64,000 bases of DNA from Hexactinellida sp. DTS-2022 (taxonomy: Eukaryota > Porifera > Hexactinellida): NCBI GenBank assembly GCA_028753945.1, contig JAPNXP010000014.1, positions 1,798,001 to 1,862,000 on the forward strand. The letters are read 5' to 3'. Positions 44,797 through 56,224 of the stretch are shown in pieces. Within the stretch, counting starts at the first letter, position 1. Each line of letters opens with the position of its first letter. Below the pieces are notes generated by a model, which worked only from the letters and a program-made list of their open reading frames with translations, did no database searches and was not told the DNA's origin. The translations under genes and the position numbers were made by a program.

Positions 44797-45250
44797 CACT
44801 AAGCCACCAAAAGTTTTTTAACAACAGGAATTTTATTCCAGACACTATTTAGTTCATGTAGTTTTTAACTGCTGTTTAAAGGACTCTGAAATGACTTAAA
44901 ATATCTTGTTATACTTATAAATATCAAATCATTATGATTTTAAGTAATTTTACCCAATAACCTTGAGGTGGCATAAGTGTCGCTGCCAAGTGCCACTTAT
45001 GGCACAATTGGCACAAATAGAAATGTGGCCGTATCTGTATCTCAGTGGGAAATAAATTTAATTAATAGAAATTATACACCTAGTGCAATTCGACTGTGGT
45101 ATTCAATTCTAAAATCAGAATTCGTATATTCTAATTGATTCAGAATGTTCAGAAAATATATATTGAATAGCTAATTATATGGTTGATGAGTTATGAAAAT
45201 AATTTATTTAATTAAATTAATGTTATTCTATGACTTTTTAATTTATTTGC
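44797..45250. mobile_element. diverged partial copy of the Tc1-type MITE
   Basis: Left end (TA)CACTAAGCCACCAAAAGTTT, followed by ACTCTGAAATGACTTAAAATATCTT and a GTGGCATAAGTG...GCCAAGTGCCACTTATG block in the same order as 41307-41600. The right terminus is not found. Confidence 0.65.
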
Positions 45251-46483
45251 CAGTTGTACTACACTTACATAACGCTTCTCTTCTCACATGATTTATTTTT
45301 CAAATAGGCAATCTTGTGATTGAATTAGCTCATGGTTCCCAACCTTTTTTAACAATTCGCCCAATTAACCAATTAGTTGTCAAATAGTTTCCCTTATATT
45401 CTAAGCAAAATATCCGATGTTTAATATTAACTTCATTATTCGTAAATGTTTGGACCAAAATTGCCCCCATAATAACCTCATCGGCCCCATTTTAATGTGA
45501 GCAGAATTTTCGTCCCCTACTCGATGGGTCATGGGTCACAAATGCGATGGGTCAGATGGGTCATGGGTCACCAATGTTGACCCATGGTCCACTCTGATAT
45601 GTAGTATATCAGATACTTTGTCCATTTATTGGGATCTCATCACCCGAAAATTGAAAGTTTCCCTCTGTTAACTAAGATATATCCCTCAATTAACCGGTGA
45701 TTTTATATTGCAAAAATCTGTTCCCATCAATTTGTCCCGATTCAGCAGCTTCCCCTGTACATCTGTAATGGTTATGATAATAATAATAAAAATAATAATG
45801 ATAATAATAATAATATTTACTTGAACAATATCCATGGTCAATCGTATATATTTACCCATTATATTTGCACAATGGAACCTGTCTAATCCGACACCCGTTG
45901 GGATTGGGAAAATGTTGTATGCAGGCTCTAATGCTAGTCTGTCGCTCATTGGGAAGTGTCTCTTCTGCTGAATTCCGGATTATAGAGGGTCGGATTATGC
46001 AGTTTATATTGTAAACTATTACTCTCTGTGTACATTTAGGGAACTGCTTCAGTGTATTTACGATTCATTTTATGAGATAGAATTGGATAATGCGGTCAAT
46101 GAGAAGGCTTCTACAATGTGAGAATTTTACAATCACTATATTTTCTTCAGAATTGTATAATATCCTATCCACTCCATTTAAACTTAGTCCAATTTGTTTC
46201 CTGTTCATCAGAGGTGTTACCTGTGGTACTTTCCCTAAACAAACAAACAAACAAACTATGCATTTACATTAGTAATTTTGGCTGGATAAGTATACTTTCA
46301 GAGGGCATTCGATACTTCAATTTGAATGATTTTATTTAGAACTCATACCAGCCAGCATTGTCCAGACAAATACATAAATGTATGCCAATAATTATCTGGA
46401 CATTGTCATATCTATCTCCCTAATCAATTTCTCGAGGGCTCGAACGTTTAAAATATTTATATCTTTAAGTTTAATAGATAGTA
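45251..46483. other. unassigned region with MITE-like scraps
   Basis: Contains CATGGTTCCCAACCTTTTTT (45331, hAT-like end), GATGGGTCATGGGTCAC repeats (45523-45580), an AAT/ATT tract (45778-45812), and CTGTCTAATCCGACAC / GTCGGATTATGCAG near 45872 and 45990, suggestive of a small Tigger MITE. No gene. Confidence 0.4.
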
Positions 46484-47257
46484 CAATAGATTGCGTATAA
46501 TTGGGACACTGATTAAACGGGACTACCGCTTGATTGGGGCAACTACCCAAGAACCAAATCTTTAGAAGCTAATACTACTAATTTTCGGTTAATTGGAACA
46601 AAGTCCGCTTAATCAGGACAAATTCACCATTTTGGCTTCTTGTTACTCGCTCAATAGAAAATTCATATTAATCAGAACATATTCTAATAATATTGATCAA
46701 TTTTGATAATGGTATAACAAATATCTAATAGGGTATGTTATGTTATTCATTTCCGTAAAATCGCAATTTATCGGAGAGTGTGACCTTGTGGTTCACGGAT
46801 CCACAAAAATATTAAGGCTCAAATTATGGGTGTGAGTGGCCTCAAGAGTCCTCAGGCAGTGGTGGAATTGTTCTAGCGTCTAAAACTTAAATTGTTGTAC
46901 AGTACATAATGGATATATTGATAATTTGTGCACAGATTTTACAACAATATTGGATTTTTGCCTTCCTTGGCCTCCATAATTTCATATTTACAGTATAAAT
47001 ATATATACCAATTGAATTTGATAAGGAATTTGATTATACTTCTGAGAATATCAGTCTTAACAATGTTTACAGTCATATATTAGATGTAGTGATGCAATGG
47101 ATATTGTGATTTGGCCAAAAATTCCCTATCCCCACCATTATCACTTTACCCAATATCTATTGTAAATCGATACTAGTTCGCTCCTATATAGAAATCTTTC
47201 GTTTATTTGGGACAAGAGGCCTGAAACAAACGTGTCCCAATTAAGCGGAGTATGCTG
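46484..47257. mobile_element. Tigger-type element, non-coding
   Basis: Left end (TA)CAATAGATTGCGTATAATT then GGGACAC; right end complement CAGCATACTCCGCTTAATT then GGGACAC, next to TA. Repeated GATTAAACGGGAC/CGCTTAATCAGGAC motifs fill the left side. Confidence 0.6.
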
Positions 47258-48417
47258 TATAGTATTTCCATTCAGGTATTTCCAACATAAATCCCGGGAT
47301 CCCCCATAAATCAAAGAACTACTCATATTGCTGGTTTTCCAGTGATTTTGAAGGAGTCTGTAAGTATGTAAATAGACTTAGAGTCAACTCCCATTATAGC
47401 GAGCCTAAGAGATCCTTCATTTGCTTTGATATACGTGGATTAAATTTACTCCAATTAAAATCAATTACTCATAGTTTCTTGCGATACAAAACATGATTAT
47501 CAATAAGCAAACTACCATATTATAGGAAATTAACGCGATTTGGAGCAATAGATTTTTAAATACATGTAAATTAACTCGATTTAGCGGAAGAACCTTTTTA
47601 AACATCTTTAATATTTTTTACAAAAATATTAAAGATCATTAATTTGCTTATAAAAAGTTAAAAACTAGATTTTTCACCCAAAATAGTCTTCTAAATACTT
47701 GATCGACATTGTATCCTGTCTTATCCATTTGCACTTTGCAAAATGTGTGGTTTACAATTTTGAAAATCCATTGTATAACTGTGCTAGAAAAACTTGTACT
47801 AAATATAACTGCTGGAAATTAAGGTCATGGAAATTAACGTCATAAAAATTACCGCGGAGGAAATTACCCCAATTTGGAGAAATTCACGTTAATTTCATGG
47901 AGCTTTATTTTCATATAATAAGGCATAGCCTACTATACATAAGGCCTAACATCAAAATGTGGATTTTGGACCAGGGATGTGTTAGCCGATATAAACGATA
48001 AAATACAGGCAATAGCAAATTTAGAGAAGATGTATATTTTTAGTCATTTAAACCTTTCTAAACTTTAGAACCATCATATCACTGATAATACGGTTTCCAC
48101 CCCATAAGCATACTACAATTGAATACAGCTGATTTAATATTAATATATAATTCAACATATATTTAATAGTTATAGACATAATTTACAATTACAGGTCACA
48201 AATACATTATAAGAGGCAACACGGTACATTCATCACTCATTAGTTTCATCAAACATCTCGCAACAGCATCGAACTTCTCATTACTATTTATTATTCTGAC
48301 GGGAACATCACTAAATCTTTCTGTTACCTAGTGTAAAATGATAAAATATATTTGTGGTTCCAATTAACAATACACAAAATCAAATCAATTAAGAATACAC
48401 ACATGAATACGTATGCT
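47258..48417. other. unassigned AT-rich region
   Basis: No coding motif. Recurring GGAAATTAACG(T)/CGATTTAGCGGAAG phrases between 47520 and 47890 hint at an old TIR element, but I cannot define ends. Confidence 0.35.
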
Positions 48418-48916
48418 TTAATGAAATATTTTTAACTTTCGCTTCTCAGTATTCTTGAAAATCACCATAGAATTGTAATTTTTAACCTTATTCGCTAAGA
48501 AACAATTCCCAGCTACGAATACAAGCTTCTGAAGGACATGGGAACCATTCACACTACAAGATGAACACTTCTCTCTCCATAATTTACAACCATCAGCATC
48601 TAATAATACATTCATAGATAAGTCAACAAGAATTTTTCTACAATGACCTTTCACAAATATCTCCATTAGTTCGCTATCATTTTCTATGCAAATAAAGATC
48701 TTCCAAACAGTGACAATAGATTCTAGGACTACCTCCGATGGATATTTCAAACCTCCTCGATCAGAGAGTTCTAATAGTTTGAACTTAGATATAGTATCAG
48801 ATTCATCGACGAGTAAATCTCTTTCAATAGTCAAATAATCCCGGCATATACGACATGGTTGACTACGTTTCAAGTATTGATGTACTGAATAGCCAGCAAT
48901 AAAGGCTAATGACTCA

Positions 48917-49060
48917 CAGGCGTAGCACGCGGTCCGGCAGGTCCGGCTTTGGCCGGACCACTTTTCTTTTCTTGTACTATATTATATAGGAGGGTCCGGC
49001 TTTGGCCGGACCACTTTAACTGTTGGGCCGGAGCCTTTTCAGAGCCGTGCGACGCCCCTG
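48917..49060. mobile_element. hAT MITE in the P-like gene
   Basis: Termini CAGGCGTAGCACGCGG / GCCGTGCGACGCCCCTG, with two internal GGTCCGGCTTTGGCCGGACC palindromic units. Flanks TGACTCA / TGACTGA, a decayed target duplication. It interrupts the P-like frame between FQVLQS and LAFIAGYSV. Confidence 0.75.
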
Positions 49061-49794
49061 TGACTGAAGTACCTGAAATTTACAGTCAATGGCTGAGAGG
49101 TCTGATATAGCGCTCAAGAAAGGATCAAGGTCAACTTCACTGGTAGAATCTGCGCTATCCGATGGTGAAAATGATTGAATGAACTCTTGCAAAGAAGTAC
49201 TAGAATCATTCTGATTGGGAAATAGACGTAGTATATTGGATACTTTAAGACGACGTTCTGATTCTAAGATCTGAAGATAGGAAACATGATAATTAGCTCC
49301 TGACATCATACGATATAGTCCAAAATGATGTTCCAATGGATCAGTCTGCAAGAAAGATGTCAAGAGGTATGAAAACCCACAGTCCTGAGTTAGAATTTTG
49401 CTATCTGTGGCAACCAGGGTTGGCAAATTTAACCCACCCCCGGGTTAAACCCGAATTAAACCCGGGCTGGGCAAAACACTTTTTGTGGGTTAAAGTGGGT
49501 TTTATTCTAATGTACTTGTAAATCAAGTTAATTTTAGCTATGTCAATTGTTTTGATTGAAAATCCTTATTCTGCAAGTATTATATTGAGATTCCGTAATG
49601 ATGTTTTTTGATAATACCTGAGGTACGAACAATGGGATTTCTTAAAAGTTACAACAATCTGAGGTGCTTCAAGTAAACAATTCCACAACATATGTTCGAT
49701 GAGAATTTTCTCGAAAAAGTAAAACCATGTGTTTGGTGGTTATGCATTAAAAAAAAACATACAAAGATGTAGATCCAAAGTTGTGTGACTTAGC

Positions 49795-49935
49795 CCTTCT
49801 TTTACTACGGCTACCAGTAAGTTCTGCTACTATTGAGCGGATATTTTCTAATTTTAGTTTAGTCCAGAACAAACTTCGAAATAAATTAGCTTAGAGAAAA
49901 CAGCAAAATTGGTAACCTGTTATCGGGAATTGAGA
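49795..49935 (+). pseudogene. hAT transposase C-terminal dimerisation domain (fragment)
   Basis: LLLRLPVSSATIERIFSNFS, then LVQNKLRNKLA, a stop, and AKLVTCYRELR correspond to the C-terminal region through which hAT transposases oligomerise (SS..ER.FS and KLRN.L motifs). It is the only part of the transposase left; the next hAT inserted directly after RELR. Confidence 0.75.
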
Positions 49936-49936
49936 G

Positions 49937-50697
49937 TAGGGGTCTCAATCCCGGAGCCTTTTTCCAATCCCGGGATTCCGGGATTGGAATCATGTTCAAT
50001 CCCGGGATCCCGGGATTGATCAAATAATTTATTGACACTTGACCAATCATGCAAATATGTTGAATTAATGTAATTGTGTATTGATTGATGACTCCATTAC
50101 ATAATAAATAGAGCCTAAGATCGTAGTATAGTAATAATAATATTTTAATTAAGATTTTTCTGATTATTCCTGATAGGAATTTAAATCTATATTTATATGA
50201 AATGGTTCAAGATTGTTGTTAATAAACAAAGCATCATGTTATCAAAAATTCCTCTAATGACAAAGCCACACGTAATTGAACAAGTAACGAATAATTGATT
50301 ACCGAGAAATGTAAGCGATAAAAATGAATTAAAGAATATAATTACAGTCAGGTTCTTTTATTATGAACATTCAAGGGACCAAAAATTGTGTTCATAATAG
50401 AGAGACTTCATAATAAGCGAACTCAACTTAATACAACACTATGTAAGTTGTTAAATTGGGACTGTAGGGTTGTTCATAATAATAAATCTTCATATTATCA
50501 GACGAAATCTTGTTCATAATAAGCAGACCTGACTGTATATGTCATTCGAGAAGATAATATTCACATCAAGCTTCACTATCATTGCTATACTCATAATATA
50601 TCTGGATCCCGGGATTGGAAAGTCTAATCCCGGGATTGAATCCCGGGCTAAAATGGACCGGGATCCCGGGATTCGGGATCCCGGATTGAGACCCCTA
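49937..50697. mobile_element. hAT MITE with AATCCCGGGATT repeats, nested in the hAT above
   Basis: Termini TAGGGGTCTCAATCCCGG / CCGGATTGAGACCCCTA with a perfect 8-bp duplication ATTGAGAG (49929-49936, 50698-50705). Both ends carry several AATCCCGGGATT palindromes. A pogo MITE lies inside. Confidence 0.95.
50345..50535. mobile_element. pogo/Tigger-type MITE, innermost of the nest
   Basis: Termini (TA)CAGTCAGGTTCTTTTATTAT and ATAATAAGCAGACCTGACTG(TA), with internal GTTCATAATA repeats. Confidence 0.85.
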
Positions 50698-52295
50698 ATT
50701 GAGAGGTTCAGTGGAGTTTGACTGGTCATTTGCTCTACATTTGTTTCAGATTTTCATTAGTGTATTAGATTTTGATATGCACCTCTTACAATAAACACGC
50801 TTATTTAATTAATTATATCGTTGAATTTGAAAACAAGGACTATAACTGGGAAAATCCGTTTCTGGAGAATAAAACCCGCTTTAACCCGGGTTAAACTAAT
50901 TAAACCCGGCTTTACTCGGGTTTAACCCACTGGGCTGGGCAAAACCTATTTAACCCGGGTTAAATTCCAACCCTGGTGGCAACACGAGGCATGCTTGTTT
51001 GAAGCTGGCAAACGTCTGCTTGCTTAATTTGCCACCTTTCCCAGACAGTGACTCCCAAGCTTCTAGCCAATAGACAATCCTAGTCAGTAAGAGAAAACGC
51101 TCATCGTTAAATCTTATTGGATTAGACAATGGATCGTTCAACCTGATATGTTTATATGGCATATTGATATTGAAAATTTTCCAGAGAGATAGGAGAATCT
51201 CAACGAAATTAGAGGTATTGCATTTGAATGCAGGAGAACGCTGCTCATCCTGGATAGCTAGAGCAGCAATTGTAGATTCGTGTACTACTTTTAGGACCAA
51301 CTTAACATTTTGACGTTCTAAATTGGATGGATAACAAGCCTTAGAAGTCAAACGAGGGGCAAGTTTAGCAAGGCTATCTCTCTCAGAATTATATAGTATA
51401 CGGATATCACGGAAAGAAGCATGACAGATTTTCAATGGATAAGCGCATCGGTCAATAGAAAAACAGTTCAAATCAGGATAAGAAAAGAGCTTATTATCAG
51501 TTTGTTGACTCAACCAATTATTGCGAATAGTTTTCAGAATATGTACGAAGTCAAATGTAAGGAAAAGACCTCTGCGATATCACAAGTGTGTGGTACTCGA
51601 GTCTCCAGCTTTCTATTAGGGGAAAACAATTTGAAAAGTTTCACATTAAGGGGATAGTTGTCAGTGGAGATGATTTCAACGAACAAGCCACAATCTTCAA
51701 CATCATGAATACAAGATTTGATAGTGTCGAATAACTTTTCAGCTGTTACAGAAGCACATGGGAGTAGACGAACAATACAAGACCATTTCTTATACAGACT
51801 CAACACCATGATAGCGAAAACTGTCTTGGTAGGATTATCTGGATCGAGGTTTGAAGCAAACAATCTCCCTCCTTTATAAGAAATATCAGATTTCACGTGA
51901 ATTTCATCCATTTGAATAATGACATGCCTCTGTTCCTGAGAAAAGGAATGTGTGGATTCCTTAAGAAACATAAAGAATTCATTTTCCATAGTTTTTAACT
52001 TGTTTTCATATTCTAAATTTATAAATGCGAAATTCGTATACAGCATATGTTTATCTGCATTGATAACCCGTTGAAAGCTAACTTCTAGGTAGATTCTGAA
52101 TTTCATTAATTTGTTTACCTATTTATGTACACAACAACAACCACAGATATTCATATAAAAAATTTATAAACGCGAAATTAGAAGTCAGCACACTTGTTTA
52201 TCAATTATAAACAATTGAAAGTTAGTTTATATCCCAATATTAATAATTGCAGTTTCTATTCCCCCATCACTTTAATACAATCCGGACAAACAAAC

Positions 52296-52331
52296 ACACA
52301 AACAAACACACACACACACACACACACACAC
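52296..52331. repeat. (CA)n microsatellite
   Basis: CA dinucleotide run preceded by CAAACAAACACA. Confidence 0.9.
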
Positions 52332-52369
52332 AACAATCGAGATTTAATAATATAGATATTAGGAGTATA

Positions 52370-52449
52370 TAAACCACACGCCAACCGCAAAGCGGTTGGT
52401 GTGTGATTGTGTTCTGACGCGAAGCGACCTAGCAAGCGAAGCGCGCTAG
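52370..52449 (+). mobile_element. possible Helitron 3' end
   Basis: CACACGCCAACCGCAAAGCGGTTGGTGTGTG forms a GC hairpin, and AGCAAGCGAAGCGCGCTAG ends in CTAG followed by T. A short GC-rich hairpin just before a terminal CTAG|T is the Helitron 3' signature. No 5' end or Rep/helicase is seen. Confidence 0.35.
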
Positions 52450-52613
52450 TTGAATATAAAGCGTAAATAGGCCTAAATAGGCGAATTTAACAATGTTAAA
52501 TTTAGTGATGACTTCATGTGGTATCTATCCACCACAATGCTGAACTTGCAATTAACATCGACAATAACGCTGCAAAACACAGAGTTTTCTTGCTAAACAG
52601 AATGGACCTCAAG

Positions 52614-52827
52614 CAGGGGCGGCGCTAGCCCGCCACCACTGATGGGACTAAAACGGGCTGAGTATTTCTTTACACAACTTGCTGTTCTTTTGAGTAAATA
52701 ACCATTTGTACTTAATTTTTTTAATAATCAATAAATAATCATCACACCCACTGTGGACTGATGGGGATAACTGATGGGGCTGACAATGATTCAGATGTGT
52801 CGCTAGCCCCATCTTGCGCCGCCACTG
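52614..52827. mobile_element. hAT MITE
   Basis: Termini CAGGGGCGGCGCTAGCCC and GCTAGCCCCATCTTGCGCCGCCACTG (mirrored in its outer CGCCGCC block), flanks ACCTCAAG and GCCTCAAG (7 of 8). Confidence 0.85.
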
Positions 52828-52835
52828 GCCTCAAG

Positions 52836-54365
52836 GCTGTGTTTGAAAGTGTGAGATTGTGCTGACATCAAGGTCTTGCGTTACGTGGACCTCGATACGA
52901 AAACAACACTGCCAATTTGAACTGCATTGTATATTTGATTGGAAAATTCAATACAATTCTCAAGCAATATTTGAGTCTAAGAGCAAAATGAAGTATCTAT
53001 TTCCAGGAATTCAAAATATAATAATGCGATCCCTAAGTTAGTCATTCCTTACGGCGGATTTTAATTAATCAAATTCATACAGAATCCGCCGGAGCTACTC
53101 AGGAACCAGTGTGTTCTATTATTTTGGACGAAACAACTGACATTAACACAAAAGAACAAGTCTCATTCTGTATTCGATTTTGCAATATGAACATGCAGAG
53201 CGAGGAGGTTATCCTGGTTTTCACCTGACCAGCCGCATTAATGCTGATAGTCACTCCATCTTGTAAAAACCTCCCTGCTAAGCTTTGTTCTTCCATTTTC
53301 TTGGCTACGGGGTCAAGGGTACGATGGTGCTTCAAACATGTAATGGTAAAAAAATGGTCTACAAGCAAAGGTTACTGCTGAAAATTATAAGGCTTTGTAG
53401 TATTTATATTACCCTGGACACCAACTAAACTTGGTTGTTCAAAATTCGCTTGCATCAATCCCGACGTGATTATTGCACTTGAACGAATGAACGCGGTGGT
53501 CCATTTCATGAAGAATTCTCCGAAAAAGCTGAATCGTGTTCAGAATATTATGGACGAGATAGGAAATAATTAAGATAAACATTTACTATGCCCACTTCGC
53601 ACTACGCGCTGGGTTATGAGCTTGCCTGCCGACGCATTCCTCAGTCATTATGCGTCAGTGCTCGAGTTTCTTGAGGCGATCATGAACGATCAGACTGATC
53701 CAGGGAAGAGCAGGGGGGAAGCTGAGTTATATTTTCGTGGTCTTCAAACTTTTGAGAGCTACTTCAGCCTGCGAGTGATTCAGATGCTTTTGAAAGTTGT
53801 TCATCCGATCCATATAATACATGCTCAAGGAAGAAAAACGACAGTCAGCCAGATCAGTTCGTGGGTAAACATATTAATGCTAACCCTCACAGCTGATGGG
53901 CATAATGCAGGGAATGCAGATTATATGAATTGTCAAGATTGTAGCAATTCAAGAACTTCGCTTGGATCTTCCTAAATTGCCTAGAACAAAACGCAGCCGT
54001 TCGCTCTCGTTGTACAGATGCTGCCGTACAGGTTAATGAGGAACAGATCTAGGCTTTCTACACGGATCTGTACTTGTTTGTAATAGAAACAGGTGCAAAA
54101 GCCCTTTTAATTAGATATTCTAAGAACGATCTTAATGTTGTTGAATTATTTCGCCGATTTCTAGAGGACGACTCAATGACAGATCCAGATCTAAAGTCAC
54201 AGGTTGATTTCTACACTGGACATTAAGTTGGATAACCTCCGTTTCGGAAGGAACATTTGGTTTGGCAGATGTGCAGGATTGAAGGACGAGCACACGATAG
54301 CGATTTTGAGTGAGAAACTAGTTGATGAGGAATCATTGAGGATGCACTTAAATGTATTTTTTTAA
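52836..54365 (+). pseudogene. hAT transposase of the DUF4371/ZMYM type
   Basis: Plus-strand blocks in shifting frames: LRRILINQIHTESAGA; CSIILDETTDINTKEQVSF (first catalytic Asp); GYDGASNM (second block, C/GDGA-like); YPGHQLNLVVQNSLA (the C..H..NL motif); PLRTTRWVMSL (C..RW motif); ELYFRGLQTFESYFSLRVIQ and LTADGHNA; later AFYTDLYLFVIETGAKALLI. These are the landmarks of the hAT subfamily whose host-derived relatives include ZMYM-type proteins. Stops and shifts throughout; the third catalytic Glu/dimerisation block is weak. No TIRs identified. Confidence 0.75.
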
Positions 54366-54851
54366 GTAGGGCTGAAACGAATATACCTAATATTCGAATA
54401 TTCGTTCGAAATGATTGAACGAATATTCGTTTGGACAAATAATAGATTGAAACGGTATTTGTTGACTACTTTTGCACTACAACAAGACTTGGTATCTTGG
54501 AGAGATCGTAAATATTAATTCCTACCTAGACTAGCTGATTATTAAATAACTTGAGTCTAAACACTTTGTAACTATTATTTAACCATTGTGACATTGACAA
54601 CAAAAACCATTGCATTCTATACATAATGCAATGGTGCTGATTGATGGACTTGTACTAGCAGTGTTCAGAAAAAACTGCCCTTTTCTAGAAAATACCTGGG
54701 TAGGTGGAAACAACCGGTTTATTCCGGACTTTTCTACCTTTTTCTATTGACTGGCCTACACATAATTAATATATTTCGGTGACAGTTCGGATACTACTTT
54801 ACTGTCTACAGTCAATTAAATGCTTATTCCACAACTTTGTTATCTCTAGAT
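54366..54851. other. unassigned spacer with a hAT-like end
   Basis: TAGGGCTGAAACGAATA at 54366 followed by ATTCGAATATTCGTTCG repeats resembles a hAT terminus with its subterminal repeats, but no partner end was found. Confidence 0.35.
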
Positions 54852-54977
54852 CAGTGGTTCCCAACCTGGGGTCCACGGATGGCTGTAGGGGGTCCACAGG
54901 ATGTATTACGGTCAATGGGAGGGGGTCCACAGAATGACTATAGCGGGTCCACGTTTGAAAAAGGTTGGGAATCCCTG
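54852..54977. mobile_element. hAT MITE (CAGTGGTTCCCAACC family), second copy
   Basis: Starts CAGTGGTTCCCAACCTGGGG and ends GGTTGGGAATCCCTG, perfect 8-bp duplication CTCTAGAT (54844-54851, 54978-54985). Confidence 0.95.
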
Positions 54978-55030
54978 CTCTAGATGGATATTGAATATTG
55001 GATTAGAAAAATTCTTATTACGAACTATTT

Positions 55031-55472
55031 AGTACTGTTGTATGACAGTTTAACTACCATGACAGTTTAACTACCTTGTATTAGTATAACCATGGATATT
55101 CCAGCCATGACAGTTTAACTACCAATAACAATTCTATTAACTTCTTTGTATGACTTCCTCAACTTGTAGTTCCTATTGCATGATCACGCATTCTTTATAA
55201 TAGTATTATTTCAATCAACGCTAGTATACTATAAATCGCTGAGAAACAAATGATAATGTAACTAACACAGTCATAAGAGCCTATTAAACTTTATACGCCA
55301 TGTGAAAAAGAATGCGTGATCATGCAATAGGAACTACAAGTTGAGGAAGTCATACAAAGAAGTTAATAGAATTGTTATTGGTAGTTAAACTGTCATGGCT
55401 GGAATATCCATGGTTACAATAATACAAGGTAGTTAAACTGTCATGGTAGTTAAACTGTCATACAACAGTACT
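55031..55472. mobile_element. long palindromic MITE, ~165-bp arms
   Basis: Left arm AGTACTGTTGTATGACAG... (55031 to ~55200) is nearly perfectly inverted at ~55315 to 55472. Each arm contains CATGACAGTTTAACTACC repeats. Flanks CTATTTAG / CTATTAG suggest an 8-9-bp duplication with one base lost, compatible with MULE. Confidence 0.8.
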
Positions 55473-55985
55473 ATTAGTAAACATATCATATACGTATATC
55501 AGTGTATTTAGTGGTTAATCCACTAACCATTGTTTCACAATAGGGACCCAAATCAAAAGTCCTAAATTTAACAATTGGTGCCACTAGAAGTGTAGAATCT
55601 CTTTAGAATATCTGTCTCTTACATATAGAAGCTGGCTATAAATGGGCCTACAGTGTTGCCATATATGGTCATGTGTTTTTTATTTAAATTTGCTGACCTT
55701 ATCCGGGGTGGTCTTTTCTGGCAAACACTGTGGACTAGGGATTGGTTAGGTCAGTCAAATTACATTTCCGTAAAGCTTATTACTGCTGGCATTTAGCATT
55801 ATCCACCGTAAAGCGACCATTTTAACTCATTCTACAACAATTTGCACCATAAATGATACATAGGAAGGAATGTCGAAAACTTGTGATTATCTAATTTTTA
55901 ACAACCATAAAATTTATATATTATTTACTACTTATTTAAAAAGAAGAAAAAGACACTGTTAAATTCTTTTCACGATCATCACAAG
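55473..55985. other. unassigned spacer before the THAP exon
   Basis: AT-rich; may contain the 5' region of the P-like element, but no TIR was identified. Confidence 0.35.
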
Positions 55986-56181
55986 CTTTGCTTAACAGCT
56001 CAATTTATTTGAATCTTCTAAAAGCTTGTCTTGTCTTGTCCCAAGCTGCAAGTCTAATTATAAAAGCCAAGATTCATCTACTTCCGCTTTTCATTTCCCA
56101 AGAGACCCGAAGTAACTTGAAGAATAGTTGAGGGCAATTCCACGTCCACGGAAGGACTATGAAACCAACAAGCAGATTAGG

Positions 56182-56224
56182 GTAAGTATCTATAATTTCC
56201 ATTTATTTACATTAGTTTCTTTAG
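56182..56224 (+). other. 43-nt intron inside the THAP domain
   Basis: GTAAGTATCT at the 5' end and TTTCTTTAG at the 3' end. Removing it joins CAG ATT AGG to GTA TGC ATT CGT CAT TTC, giving NKQIRVCIRHF in one frame, as expected for a THAP domain. Confidence 0.8.

Larger units (their letters stand above)
49415..50975. mobile_element. hAT element with transposase C-terminal remnant
   Basis: Termini CAGGGTTGGCAAATTTAACC and GGTTAAATTCCAACCCTG, with TTAACCCGGGTTAA-type repeats at both ends and a perfect 8-bp duplication GTGGCAAC (49407-49414, 50976-50983). Inside, the plus frame at about 49795-49935 reads RLPVSSATIERIFSNFSL and NKLRNKLA, the hAT dimerisation domain, so this is an internally deleted autonomous element. 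It interrupts the P-like gene. Confidence 0.92.
48418..52106 (-). pseudogene. P-element/THAP9-like transposase, split by hAT insertions
   Basis: The minus strand reads, in order: KHMLYTNFAFINLEYENKL; QRHVIIQMDEIHVKSDISYK (first catalytic Asp of the P-type RNase H fold) with GGRLFASNLD; IISTDNYPLNVKLFKLFSP (second Asp); frameshift near 51520; LTSKACYPSNLERQNVKLVL (insertion domain); ERFLLLTRIVYWLEAWESL; KQTFASFKQACLVLP; then a hAT (49415-50975); ILTQDCGFSYLLTSFLQTDP, HHFGLYRMMSGANYHVSYLQ; a second hAT MITE (48917-49060); CRICRDYLTIERDLL; and ELSDRGGLKYPSE to a stop at 48418. Apart from insertions and one or two shifts it is well preserved. The N-terminal THAP DNA-binding domain is not seen upstream. 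Confidence 0.82.

Noticed and set aside
45686..45949. 87-codon minus frame with Ile-rich middle
   Set aside because: The Ile run is an ATT microsatellite; the rest overlaps a MITE-like scrap.
53099..53368. 89-codon minus frame
   Set aside because: Antisense of the hAT (DUF4371) pseudogene, whose plus-strand motifs are clear.
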